Notes under the pieces: generated by a model
The model's input: the letters and a program-made list of their open reading frames with translations, nothing else
The model's database searches: none
What the model was told of the DNA's origin: nothing
Assembly (NCBI GenBank): GCA_031285945.1
Contig: JAITVF010000159.1
Location: 1-7,961, forward strand
Length of the DNA stretch: 7,961 nt
Direction: 5' to 3'
From: Oscillospiraceae bacterium
Lineage (GTDB): Bacteria > Bacillota > Clostridia > Oscillospirales > Ruminococcaceae
Shown: positions 1 to 7,331 of the stretch, one piece after another
Layout of the letters: every line of letters starts with the position of its first letter
Position numbering within the stretch: position 1 is the stretch's first letter
Made by a program: the position numbers and the translations under genes

Positions 1-54
1 CCCGACGGCCGCCTGACCCCGGCCGCCGGCTCGGCGACGGTTGATATTATCTGA
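1..54 (+). CDS. 3' end of an unidentified upstream gene (partial)
   Basis: Frame 1 is open from the window edge to TGA at 52-54 and ends with the residues PDGRLTPAAGSATVDII. The codons end mostly in G or C, as in the GC-rich operon that follows, and the other two + frames hit stops within the segment. Only 17 residues are visible, with no recognisable motif, so no function is assigned. The hut-type promoter at 200-228 lies between this gene and fchA, so it need not be part of the histidine operon. Confidence 0.45.
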   Translation, partial: PDGRLTPAAGSATVDII

Positions 55-199
55 ACTGATAATATAGTTGATCAGCTTAAAAATAATTTTTCTATTTTTT
101 CTCCGCCTCTGGCGGGGGAAGCAATAGAGTAATATTATAAAAGCATTTTATTTACGGATTAGTATCAGTAGCTTTTTGGCTTGCCGAAACATACCTTAA

Positions 200-228
200 T
201 TGACGTAGCGCGGGTCTTATAGTAATAT
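200..228 (+). promoter_or_regulatory. Sigma-A-type promoter of the histidine-degradation operon
   Basis: A -35 box TTGACG (200-205) and a -10 box TAATAT (223-228) are separated by exactly 17 bp. Each differs from the consensus by one base. Transcription would begin near 235, giving a leader of about 65 nt before fchA. No other promoter of this quality is visible before the operon, and the spacing between the four genes is too tight to need another. An imperfect dyad next to the -10 (ATGG at 227-230, CCAT further on) is too weak to call an operator. Confidence 0.7.
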
Positions 229-284
229 GGTAGCATAGCCATCCCCCGTACAGGCTGCGAAAAAGACACCGCGAGGAAGACATT

Positions 285-291
285 AAGGAGG
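285..291 (+). promoter_or_regulatory. Ribosome binding site of fchA
   Basis: AAGGAGG lies 7 nt before the ATG at 299. It is a near-perfect Shine-Dalgarno sequence and fixes the start of the first operon gene. Confidence 0.85.
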
Positions 292-298
292 AAAAAGG

Positions 299-943
299 AT
301 GAAGCTGGCTGATATTACGGTAAACGAATTTACAAAAATACTGGCCTCGGAGGCTCCGGCCCCGGGAGGGGGCAGCACGGCCGCCCTGCACGGGGCGCTT
401 GGCGCGTCGCTTGTGCGAATGGTCGCGTTGCTGACGGGAGGCAGGGAAAAGTACAGGGAGCACGAGCCGCTCATGAAGGATATCGCCGAACGGGCCGAAG
501 CCCTGCGCATTGCTTTTATAGACGTTATGGACAGGGACACGAAAGCGTTTGACGCGGTAAGCGAAGTGTTTTCCATGCCGAAAACAACCGACGGCGAAAA
601 GGCCGCCAGACGCGACGCCATGCAAAAGGCGCTTAAGGCCTGCACCCTGACTCCCCTTGAGATGATGCGGCTGAGCCTTGAAGCTCTGGAGCTTATGGAG
701 GAGGCGGCCGGAAAAACAAACGAAAGCGCCGCAAGCGACTTTGGGGTAGGGGCAATCTCTCTTAAAGCGGCTTCTCAGGGCGCGTGGCTCAACGTGCTGA
801 TAAACCTTGGCGGGATCAGGGACCAGGACTTTGCCGAAAAGCACAGAGCCGAAGGCGAGGCGCTTATGCTAAAAGCCGCTACCCTTGCGGACAGCCTCTG
901 CCAAGGTGTGCTTAGCTCCCTTTACAGTCAGCCGACTATGTGA
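299..943 (+). CDS. fchA: Formiminotetrahydrofolate cyclodeaminase
   Basis: This 214-aa protein belongs to the cyclodeaminase family (the FTCD C-terminal domain). It converts 5-formimino-tetrahydrofolate to 5,10-methenyl-THF and releases ammonia in the cytoplasm, which is the last step of one-carbon salvage from histidine. The glycine-rich folate-site signature APGGGSTAAL is at residues 21-30, SDFGVGA is at 146-152, and the closing stretch LNVLINLGGIRD is at 164-175. All are typical of the family, and the length matches the stand-alone bacterial enzyme. The ATG at 299 has a near-perfect ribosome binding site. The gene is first in the operon, and ftcD, whose product it consumes, starts only about 25 nt after its TGA. 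In mammals the two activities are fused in one protein with the transferase first; here they are separate and in reverse order. Confidence 0.93.
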   Translation: MKLADITVNEFTKILASEAPAPGGGSTAALHGALGASLVRMVALLTGGREKYREHEPLMKDIAERAEALRIAFIDVMDRDTKAFDAVSEVFSMPKTTDGEKAARRDAMQKALKACTLTPLEMMRLSLEALELMEEAAGKTNESAASDFGVGAISLKAASQGAWLNVLINLGGIRDQDFAEKHRAEGEALMLKAATLADSLCQGVLSSLYSQPTM

Positions 944-966
944 CGCGAGAGGTGAAGGGAGAGCGC

Positions 967-1869
967 ATGATGAAAAAGCTTATTGAATGCATTCCAAACT
1001 TTAGCGAGGGCAGAAGCGCCGACACCCTCCGCCGCCTTGCCGGCGAGGCTGAGAAGATTCCCGGCGTAACGCTGCTCGACTACTGCGCCGACGAAAGCCA
1101 CAACCGCAGCGTATTTACCCTGGTCGGCGGGCCGGAGGGGATATCCGAAGCGGCTTTCAGGCTTTGTAAGCTTGCCAGTGAGAAAATCGATATGAACCAC
1201 CACGCGGGCGAGCACCCCCGTATGGGCGCGACCGACGTCATTCCCTTTGTCCCGCTCGGGGGCGCGTCGATAGAAGAGTGCGTGGAAATCTCGCGGCAGG
1301 TGGCGCAAAAAATCGCGGCCGAGCTTAAAATTCCCTGCTTTTTGTATGAGGAATCGGCTCAGGCGGAGGAACGCAGAAATCTCGCGGCTATAAGAAAGGG
1401 CCAGTTCGAGGGGATGCCCGAAAAGCTTCTTTTGCCGCAGTGGGCCCCCGATTTTGGCGAGCGCGCGATTCACCCCACCGCGGGAGTTACGGCCGTGGGC
1501 GCAAGAAAGCCGCTGGTGGCCTTTAACGTTAACCTTGACACGTCGGACATAAATATAGCGAACGCCATCGCCAAGGCCATACGCGCCTCCTCCGGAGGCT
1601 ACCGCTGCTGCAAGGCGATCGGAGTCATGCTAGCGGAAAGAAACGTTGCTCAGGTTTCTATTAACATGACCGATTATGAGACCACCCCCCTTTACAGGGT
1701 CTTTGAGGCGATACGCTTTGAGGCGAAGCGCTGGGGGGTTTCTATAACCGGCAGCGAGATTATAGGCCTCACCCCTTCAAAAGCGCTTATAGACTGCGCT
1801 TCATATTACCTCAAGCTAGAGGGCTTTGACTATGGCCGCCAGGCTCTCGAAAATCATCTCCTGGGATAA
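967..1869 (+). CDS. ftcD: Glutamate formimidoyltransferase
   Basis: This 300-aa monofunctional formiminotransferase moves the formimino group from N-formimino-L-glutamate to tetrahydrofolate, yielding glutamate and 5-formimino-THF. The N-terminal subdomain has LIECIPNFSEGR (residues 5-16), DESHNRSVFTLVGG (42-55) and GEHPRMGATDVIPFVP (81-96). His83 corresponds to the catalytic His82 of the mammalian enzyme, and counting from the second methionine gives exactly 82. The C-terminal subdomain includes HPTAGVTAVGARKPLVAFNV (169-188). The start is ATG 967 or ATG 970. AAGGGAG at 955-961 is 5 or 8 nt upstream, so 970 is equally possible. A GTG at 940 overlapping fchA would add nine residues without family support. 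hutU begins 21 nt after the stop. Confidence 0.95.
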   Translation: MMKKLIECIPNFSEGRSADTLRRLAGEAEKIPGVTLLDYCADESHNRSVFTLVGGPEGISEAAFRLCKLASEKIDMNHHAGEHPRMGATDVIPFVPLGGASIEECVEISRQVAQKIAAELKIPCFLYEESAQAEERRNLAAIRKGQFEGMPEKLLLPQWAPDFGERAIHPTAGVTAVGARKPLVAFNVNLDTSDINIANAIAKAIRASSGGYRCCKAIGVMLAERNVAQVSINMTDYETTPLYRVFEAIRFEAKRWGVSITGSEIIGLTPSKALIDCASYYLKLEGFDYGRQALENHLLG

Positions 1870-1890
1870 ATACATAAGAGGTGTAGTATT

Positions 1891-3918
1891 ATGACCAATT
1901 CCGAAACCATGAGCGCCATGACCGTTAAGCTCGACGATCCCCTGCCCGCCTATCCCGCCTTTGAGCCGGGAATTCGCCGCGCGCCCAAAAGAGACTTTCT
2001 GCTGACCAAAGAGCAGACTAAAATCGCGCTGATGAACGCGCTGCGCTACATTCCCGAAGAGTACCACGAGGATTTGGCGGGCGAATTTCTCGAAGAGCTG
2101 CTTACCTACGGGCGAATCTACGGCTACCGCTACCGCCCTGCCGGAAAAATCAAAGGCAAGCCCATCGATGAATATAAGGGCAACTGCGTTGAGGGCAGGG
2201 CCTTTCAGGTGATGGTCGACAATAATCTGGATTTTGAGGTGGCGCTTTACCCCTACGAGCTGGTCACCTACGGCGAGACGGGCAGCGTCTTTCAAAACTG
2301 GATGCAGTACAGGCTGGTTAAAAAATATCTGGAAGCTCTCACCAACGAGCAGACCCTGGTTATGGAATCGGGGCACCCGGTCGGGATTTTCCCGTCGCGG
2401 CCAACGGCGCCGCGGGTAATCATCACAAACGCTCTCATGGTAGGCATGTTCGACAACCAGCGCGACTGGGAGATAGCCGAGGAGATGGGAGTAGCCAACT
2501 ACGGGCAGATGACGGCGGGCGGCTGGATGTACATAGGCCCTCAGGGAATAGTTCACGGCACCTACAACACCCTGATCAACGCGGGAAGGCTCAGACTCGG
2601 GATCAAAGACGACCAGGACCTGCGGGGCGTTCTGTTCGTCACCAGCGGCCTTGGGGGGATGAGCGGCGCTCAGCCCAGGGCGATGGAAATAGCTGGCGGC
2701 GTAGCCATAGTGGCGGAGGTCGACCGCTCCCGGATCGAAACCCGCCTCAGTCAGGGCTGGGTCTCAATGGTATCTTGCAATCTCGACGAGGTGTTTTCGA
2801 CTGCTGCCGATTACCTCAGGCGAAAAGAGAGCGTATCCATAGCGTACCACGGCAACATCGTCGACCTGCTGGAGTATGCTGTCCGGCACAATATAAGCGT
2901 TCCGCTCCTTTCCGACCAGACCTCCTGCCACAACGCGTACGACGGCGGCTATTGCCCGCAGGGGCTTACCTATGAGCAAAGAACCGAGCTTTTGGCCAAC
3001 GACCGCGAGGCCTTTCGCGCGGCCGTAAACAAGTCGCTGCGCAGACACTTTGAGCTTATAAAAGCGCTTTTTGAGCGGGGCAGCTATTTTTTCGACTACG
3101 GCAACTCCTTTTTGAAGGCTGTTTTCGATTCGGGAGTAAGGGAAATTTCCCGCAATGGTATAGACGATAAGGACGGATTTATCTTTCCGAGCTATGTTGA
3201 GGATATAATGGGGCCAATGCTATTCGACTACGGCTACGGCCCCTTCCGCTGGGTATGCCTCTCTGGCAGGCCCGAGGATCTGCGCAAAACAGACGAGGCC
3301 GCCCTGAGCTGCATCGATCCCGGTCGCAGAGGCCAGGACCGGGATAACTACAACTGGATAAGAGACGCCGAAAAGAATAATATGGTCGTGGGAACTCAGG
3401 CCAGGATCCTTTATCAGGACGCCGAGGGCCGAACGAGAATCGCCCTGAAATTTAACGATATGGTCAAAAATGGCGAGATCGGGCCCGTAATGCTGGGGCG
3501 CGACCATCACGACGTTTCGGGAACCGACGGCCCCTTCCGGGAGACCTCGAACATAAAGGACGGCTCCAACGTAATGGCCGATATGGCAACCCAGTGCTTC
3601 GCCGGCAACGCCGCTCGCGGAATGAGCCTGGTGGCCCTTCACAACGGCGGCGGGGTGGGGGTTGGCAAGTGCATCAACGGCGGCTTCGGCATGGTGCTTG
3701 ACGGCTCGGAAAGAGCGTCTCGCACCATTGCCTGCGCCATGATGTGGGACGTTATGGGCGGCGTCGCAAGACGTGCCTGGGCCCGAAACCCGGCCTCGGT
3801 GGAAACGAGCGCCGCCTATAATCAAAGCTATGAGGGCAAGGGCCATATAACTCTGCCGCAAATCCCCGACCGGGAACTGATAGATTCGGTGGTCGACAGC
3901 GCCTGGGGGAAGCGATAA
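1891..3918 (+). CDS. hutU: Urocanate hydratase (urocanase), long form
   Basis: The enzyme hydrates urocanate to 4-imidazolone-5-propionate, the second step of histidine breakdown, with tightly bound NAD+ as the electrophile. At 675 aa it is the long form, close to human UROC1, rather than the roughly 555-aa form of Pseudomonas or Bacillus. Landmarks in order are SGHPVGIFPS (160-169), YGQMTAGGWMYIGPQGIVHG (204-223), the NAD-binding loop FVTSGLGGMSGAQ (249-261), SDQTSCHNAYDGGY (341-354), the active-site region YGPFRWVCLSG (449-459), RDHHDVSGTDGPFRETSN (537-554) and LHNGGGVGVGKCINGGFG (583-600). Every conserved block looks intact. AGAGGTG at 1877-1883, 7 nt upstream, supports ATG 1891. Its TAA directly abuts the hutI ATG, implying coupled translation. 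Confidence 0.97.
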   Translation: MTNSETMSAMTVKLDDPLPAYPAFEPGIRRAPKRDFLLTKEQTKIALMNALRYIPEEYHEDLAGEFLEELLTYGRIYGYRYRPAGKIKGKPIDEYKGNCVEGRAFQVMVDNNLDFEVALYPYELVTYGETGSVFQNWMQYRLVKKYLEALTNEQTLVMESGHPVGIFPSRPTAPRVIITNALMVGMFDNQRDWEIAEEMGVANYGQMTAGGWMYIGPQGIVHGTYNTLINAGRLRLGIKDDQDLRGVLFVTSGLGGMSGAQPRAMEIAGGVAIVAEVDRSRIETRLSQGWVSMVSCNLDEVFSTAADYLRRKESVSIAYHGNIVDLLEYAVRHNISVPLLSDQTSCHNAYDGGYCPQGLTYEQRTELLANDREAFRAAVNKSLRRHFELIKALFERGSYFFDYGNSFLKAVFDSGVREISRNGIDDKDGFIFPSYVEDIMGPMLFDYGYGPFRWVCLSGRPEDLRKTDEAALSCIDPGRRGQDRDNYNWIRDAEKNNMVVGTQARILYQDAEGRTRIALKFNDMVKNGEIGPVMLGRDHHDVSGTDGPFRETSNIKDGSNVMADMATQCFAGNAARGMSLVALHNGGGVGVGKCINGGFGMVLDGSERASRTIACAMMWDVMGGVARRAWARNPASVETSAAYNQSYEGKGHITLPQIPDRELIDSVVDSAWGKR

Positions 3919-5163
3919 ATGGAGCTTTTACTCAAAAACATTGGGCTGCTGGCCACCCCCCGCGGAAGCTCGGCGCGAAAAGGCCGCGCGCAAGGAGAGC
4001 TAGACCTTATCCCCGGCGCCATGGTCGCGGCCGACGGCGGAATTATACGCTACGCGGGACCCGCCGACCCTTCGATAAGCGCCGGGCAGGTTATAGACTG
4101 CGGCGGCAGGCTGGTTACTCCGGGGCTTGTGGACTGCCACACTCACCTTGTGTTTGGCGGCTGGCGCCAGCATGAGATGGCCCAAAAGCTTAACGGCGTC
4201 CCTTATCTCGATATCCTTAAAGCCGGCGGAGGAATACTCAGCACCGTTCGAGCTACCCGCGCCGCAAGCGATAATGAGCTGTATTCCCGGGCTAAAAAGA
4301 TTATTGGCGAAATGCTCTTATTCGGGGTAACAACCTGTGAGGCTAAGAGCGGCTACGGGCTCGACCCCGAGACCGAGCTGCGGCAGCTCAGGGTTGTCAG
4401 GCGGCTCAACGAGGAGGGGCCGGCGGAGCTTGCGGCAACCTTTATGGGCGCCCACGCCGTGCCTGAGGAATACAAGGCCGACCGTGAGGGCTACATACGG
4501 CTTGTCTGCGACAAGATGCTGCCCGCCGTCGCCAAAGAAGGGCTCGCGGAATTCTGCGATATATTCTGCGAGGCGGGCGTATTCTCGCCGGAGGAAGCCG
4601 TTCGGATTCTTGGGCGGGCGGCGTCGCTGGGCTTTAAGCTCAAGGCCCACGCAGACGAAATAAACCCCATTGGCGGGGCGCAGATGGCGGCCTCCTGCGG
4701 CTGTCTTTCCGCCGAGCATCTTATCGCCGCCGACGACGAGGGCATAGCGGCGCTCGCCGATAAAAACGTTATAGCGGCGCTGCTGCCCGCTACCTCATTT
4801 TATCTTGATAAGCCCTACGCGAGAGCTCGAAAAATGATCGACAGCGGCGTGGCGGTCGCAATTTCCACCGACTTCAACCCCGGCTCCTGCCCCGGCGCTA
4901 ATATCCAGTTTGCCATGAATCTGGGCTGCCTGCGGTATAAGCTTACTCCGGCCGAGGTTCTGACCGCCGTTACCCTCAACGGCGCGGCGGCCATAAATCG
5001 GGCCGATAAAATCGGCAGCCTCGAGCCGGGCAAGCAGGCGGATATCGTTGTGTGGGACGCAACCGACCTTGACTATATCTTCTACCGGTTCGGCGGCAAC
5101 CTTGCCGCATCGGTCATAAAAAAGGGCAGGGTGGTCTCCCCTGATCGCACCGCGTTCATATAG
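3919..5163 (+). CDS. hutI: Imidazolonepropionase
   Basis: This 414-aa amidohydrolase opens the ring of 4-imidazolone-5-propionate to give N-formimino-L-glutamate, the substrate of FtcD. The metal ligands are visible: His74 and His76 in VDCHTHLVFGG, His244 in KAHADEINPIGG and Asp318 in ISTDFNPGS. Glu247 and His267 (SAEHL) match the catalytic Glu and His of Bacillus subtilis HutI. The closing stretch IGSLEPGKQADIVVWD (365-380) is the usual amidohydrolase C-terminal signature. The ATG follows the hutU TAA with no gap, and its ribosome binding sequence (GGGGGA) lies inside the end of hutU. It is the last gene of the operon. The next gene, sigK, converges on it 51 bp away, and I see no terminator after the TAG. 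Confidence 0.97.
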   Translation: MELLLKNIGLLATPRGSSARKGRAQGELDLIPGAMVAADGGIIRYAGPADPSISAGQVIDCGGRLVTPGLVDCHTHLVFGGWRQHEMAQKLNGVPYLDILKAGGGILSTVRATRAASDNELYSRAKKIIGEMLLFGVTTCEAKSGYGLDPETELRQLRVVRRLNEEGPAELAATFMGAHAVPEEYKADREGYIRLVCDKMLPAVAKEGLAEFCDIFCEAGVFSPEEAVRILGRAASLGFKLKAHADEINPIGGAQMAASCGCLSAEHLIAADDEGIAALADKNVIAALLPATSFYLDKPYARARKMIDSGVAVAISTDFNPGSCPGANIQFAMNLGCLRYKLTPAEVLTAVTLNGAAAINRADKIGSLEPGKQADIVVWDATDLDYIFYRFGGNLAASVIKKGRVVSPDRTAFI

Positions 5164-5214
5164 CAACCGGAACAAATAAAAATATAGTCGATCCTGGCGG
5201 GGCAGTATTCACCG
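5164..5214. other. Convergent hutI/sigK gap without a visible terminator
   Basis: Fifty-one bases separate the ends of hutI (+) and sigK (-). I find no GC-rich hairpin with a T-run on either strand, so transcripts from the two sides may overlap. Confidence 0.5.
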
Positions 5215-5718
5215 TCACATTAAGCCACCGCGGATGAATTCGCGCCGTAGTATGTCTACGGCCTTTTTCTCTATCCGCGATACATAGGATCTGCTGATAT
5301 CCAGTTCCTTAGCCACTTCCCGCTGGGTGCGGGGGCGCTGGCAAAAAAGCCCGTATCGCATTATGAGAATCTTTTTTTCGCGGGGTGAGAGGTGTTTTTC
5401 TATCAGATCGTACATTTGCTCCGATTTGAGACGCAGGTCTATATGGTCGAAGATATTGTCGTCGTCTCTCATAGTGTCCTGAAGGGTTAGGGAGTTACCG
5501 TCCCGGTCAATGTCGATTGGGTCGGAAATAAAAACGTCCTGCGCGCTTTTGCGCTGGTTGCGAAAATTCATAAGTATTTCATTTTCAATACATCTTGAGG
5601 CATAGGTCGCGAAGCGGGTTCCTTTCTCGAGAGAGAAGGTTCCAGCCGCCTTTATGAGCCCGATTGTTCCTATCGAGAGCAGGTCCTCCTGATCCCGGAT
5701 GTTGGAGTAGTACCGCTT
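5215..5718 (-). CDS. sigK: Sporulation sigma factor SigK, 3' part (interrupted gene)
   Basis: These 167 codons match the C-terminal two-thirds or so of the late mother-cell sigma factor, which directs spore coat and cortex genes. The frame starts KRYYSNIRDQEDLLSIG and runs through the -10-recognising region 2 (KGTRFATYASRCIENEIL, residues 32-49), then a SigK-like linker (DVFISDPIDIDRDGN, 61-75). It continues into region 4 (SPREKKILIMRYGL, 111-124) and the -35 helix-turn-helix (ISRSYVSRIE, 141-150), and ends at TGA 5215-5217. SigK is normally about 235 aa. The missing part is roughly the first 70 residues, including region 1.2 and the start of region 2. Upstream of Lys1 the frame meets TAA at 5725-5727 and TAG just beyond, within non-sigma DNA. 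The ATG at 5571 is an internal methionine (LMNFR), not a start. The linker and KGTR motif favour SigK over SigE. Confidence 0.9.
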   Translation of the reverse strand, partial: KRYYSNIRDQEDLLSIGTIGLIKAAGTFSLEKGTRFATYASRCIENEILMNFRNQRKSAQDVFISDPIDIDRDGNSLTLQDTMRDDDNIFDHIDLRLKSEQMYDLIEKHLSPREKKILIMRYGLFCQRPRTQREVAKELDISRSYVSRIEKKAVDILRREFIRGGLM

Positions 5719-7331
5719 GGTTTGTTACTACAAACTGAAAGGCTTGATCTGTCGTATTCCCGTTCAAGAACATCACCTACAGCGAGATGTATCTTTAGCT
5801 TTACATGAAGCTTATCCCCTGTATTGTAGACGGTGATCTTTTCGAGAATAGAGGTTACCAATTCGCTGTTAATACTGTTTTCCAGCGAAAGCTCACGCAC
5901 CAGTACGCGGCGAATTTCATCGGTGTCGGATTCGACTTTTTGGGATTTGCTTTTTTCGCCGGAGAGGGTGGATAGATTTGACTGCGCTTGTGCAATCTGC
6001 TCGTTTAACGCATCGTTTCTTTTTTTGAATTCAAGATTATTAATTGCACCGTCAATTGACAGTTCCAGTCGTTTTTCTTTTTTAGAATTTAATACTGTAA
6101 TTTCATCTTTTATAATTTCCATATTGTGCTCGTAGTTTTTACGGTCGGGAGAGTTCTTGATGAGCTTGATAATATCATCAATGATTATATTCTTATCTTT
6201 TTGCATGTCCTTAAAGATGTCGGCCATGATTTCATCAAGCTCGCTGGTGTAAATCGTAGGGGCGGTGCATGCTTTAGCGCCTCGCTCATTATAGACCCTG
6301 CATTGCCACACTTCCTTGCCGCTTTCGCGAAGAGCTCTCAAAAAAGAAGTTCCATGCTCCGCACAGGCAATTTTTCCGCTGTAAGCGTATCTGTTATGTG
6401 TTCTTGCTCCGGAATCTTTGAAATGCTCGCTTCTTGATTGCAAGAGAGCATGTGCCTTATCCCACAGCTCTTCGGATACGATTGCGGGGATGCTTTTGTC
6501 TTTATACAGGATCCATTCGCTTTCAGGCAGGAATATGCTTTTTTTTGTTCTGTAGTCGATGCTTGTCGTAATGTTCCCTCTGTAATAGCCTTTGTATTTT
6601 GGGTTATTGAGCATGTTTGCCATAGTCCGAGTGTTGAAGAGGTTGCCCTTGCCGCTTGTGATTCCCCGATCAAATAAAATTTTTGATATTGCGCGCATGC
6701 CCAGCTGTTGATTGGCGTAGAGGTCAAAAATCAGACGTACTACCTCAGCCTGCTCCTCATTGATGGTGAGAATACAGTTCTTCTTGTTGTATCCGTATAG
6801 CTTGTCATTCCCCAACACCTTGCCGTTTTTGATGCACTGCTTGTGTCCAAATTTTACACGTTCAGATAACCGGCGCAGCTCATCCTGCGCTAAACTTGAC
6901 ATGATCGTCAGCCGAAGTTCCCCATCGGTGTCAAACGTGTTTATATTATCGTTTTGAAATAATACACCGACATTGTATTGTAATAGTTGCTGGGTAAATT
7001 GAATGCTGTCTACCGTATTACGAGAAAAGCGCGATATCTCCTTCGTGATGATAAAGTCAAACCGACCGTATTTGCCGTCCTTTATCATTCGATTAAAGCT
7101 ATCGCGCTTTTTGGTACTCGCCCCGCTGATGCCTTCATCAACATATCCGTCGACAAAAGTCCACATTGAATTGCTTTTTATGTAGCTTTGATAGTATGTA
7201 ATTTGATTTTCCAGTGATGACGCTTGCTCCTCCCGTTCGGTTGACACTCTTGCATAATATGTAACCCTTAACGGAATCTGTTGTATTGCAACCCCACTTC
7301 GCATTAAATCGCGTATTTTATAAACATCCAC
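5670..7331 (-). CDS. Large serine recombinase (site-specific integrase/excisionase)
   Basis: This 553-aa recombinase catalyses cutting and rejoining at attachment sites through a phosphoserine link. Counting from the GTG at 7331, the resolvase domain spans about residues 20-165, with the nucleophile Ser30 (YYARVST) and the active-site arginines in KEISRFSRN (97-105). The Recombinase domain follows (about 178-300), then a zinc ribbon with Cys323, His326, Cys344 and Cys355, and a charged coiled-coil segment (about 405-460). The GTG is preferred because AGGTGG (7338-7343) sits 6 nt upstream and the protein then begins VDVYKIRDLMRSG, close to the MNVYKIRE start I recall for clostridial homologues. 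A GTG/ATG at 7361/7358 is possible but has poor spacing. The C-terminal residues after about 538 are encoded by sigK DNA across the junction. The gene overlaps the upstream 60-aa gene by 14 nt. Confidence 0.93.
   Translation of the reverse strand: MDVYKIRDLMRSGVAIQQIPLRVTYYARVSTEREEQASSLENQITYYQSYIKSNSMWTFVDGYVDEGISGASTKKRDSFNRMIKDGKYGRFDFIITKEISRFSRNTVDSIQFTQQLLQYNVGVLFQNDNINTFDTDGELRLTIMSSLAQDELRRLSERVKFGHKQCIKNGKVLGNDKLYGYNKKNCILTINEEQAEVVRLIFDLYANQQLGMRAISKILFDRGITSGKGNLFNTRTMANMLNNPKYKGYYRGNITTSIDYRTKKSIFLPESEWILYKDKSIPAIVSEELWDKAHALLQSRSEHFKDSGARTHNRYAYSGKIACAEHGTSFLRALRESGKEVWQCRVYNERGAKACTAPTIYTSELDEIMADIFKDMQKDKNIIIDDIIKLIKNSPDRKNYEHNMEIIKDEITVLNSKKEKRLELSIDGAINNLEFKKRNDALNEQIAQAQSNLSTLSGEKSKSQKVESDTDEIRRVLVRELSLENSINSELVTSILEKITVYNTGDKLHVKLKIHLAVGDVLEREYDRSSLSVCSNKPSGTTPTSGIRRTCSR
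5705..5740. other. Element/sigK junction (presumed attachment site)
   Basis: On the minus strand, sigK-like coding ends at AAG CGG TAC TAC (5718-5707, KRYY). The next upstream codons (ACC CAA TAA CAA... reading away from sigK) do not encode the expected VAHIV-type residues. The host/element boundary is therefore near 5719, within a few bases, because any sequence shared by the two attachment sites cannot be seen from one end. A perfect inverted repeat, GTTTGT-TACT-ACAAAC (5720-5735), abuts the boundary on the element side. Serine recombinases act on sites with imperfect dyad symmetry around a 2-bp crossover; which dinucleotide is used here is unknown. Confidence 0.6.

Larger units (their letters stand above)
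55..298. other. Intergenic region upstream of the hut operon
   Basis: This 244-bp AT-rich gap has no convincing gene. It holds three things. First, an AT-rich inverted repeat (ATATTATC 44-51, GATAATAT 58-65) overlaps the upstream gene's stop codon and is followed, after a gap, by a T-rich tract at 81-100; it could be a weak terminator but is not a classic one. Second, a hairpin at 101-117 (CTCCGCC, loop TCT, GGCGGGG, with one G-U pair) has no T-run after it on either strand, and its role is unknown. Third, the sigma-A-like promoter at 200-228 and the fchA ribosome binding site at 285-291 lead into the operon. I see no T-box, riboswitch or other leader that I recognise. Confidence 0.6.

Noticed and set aside
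101..117. Hairpin CTCCGCC-TCT-GGCGGGG as a terminator
   Set aside because: No T-run follows on the + strand, and on the minus strand the following bases are A-rich rather than T-rich.
152..844. Long open frame on the minus strand opposite fchA and its leader
   Set aside because: It lies antisense to an unmistakable enzyme gene, has no family features and reads as Arg/Pro-rich shadow sequence.
3220..3861. 213-codon minus-strand frame opposite hutU
   Set aside because: It is antisense to the highly conserved C-terminal blocks of urocanase; long antisense frames are expected in GC-rich genes.
5215..5571. A 118-aa complete sigma factor starting at ATG 5571
   Set aside because: Homology continues upstream of that methionine in the same frame to 5718; the ATG is the internal LM of ENEILM.
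5585..5776. Separate 63-codon minus-strand frame across the sigK junction
   Set aside because: It is the third frame of the region where the recombinase end and the sigK 3' part overlap, with no motif of its own.
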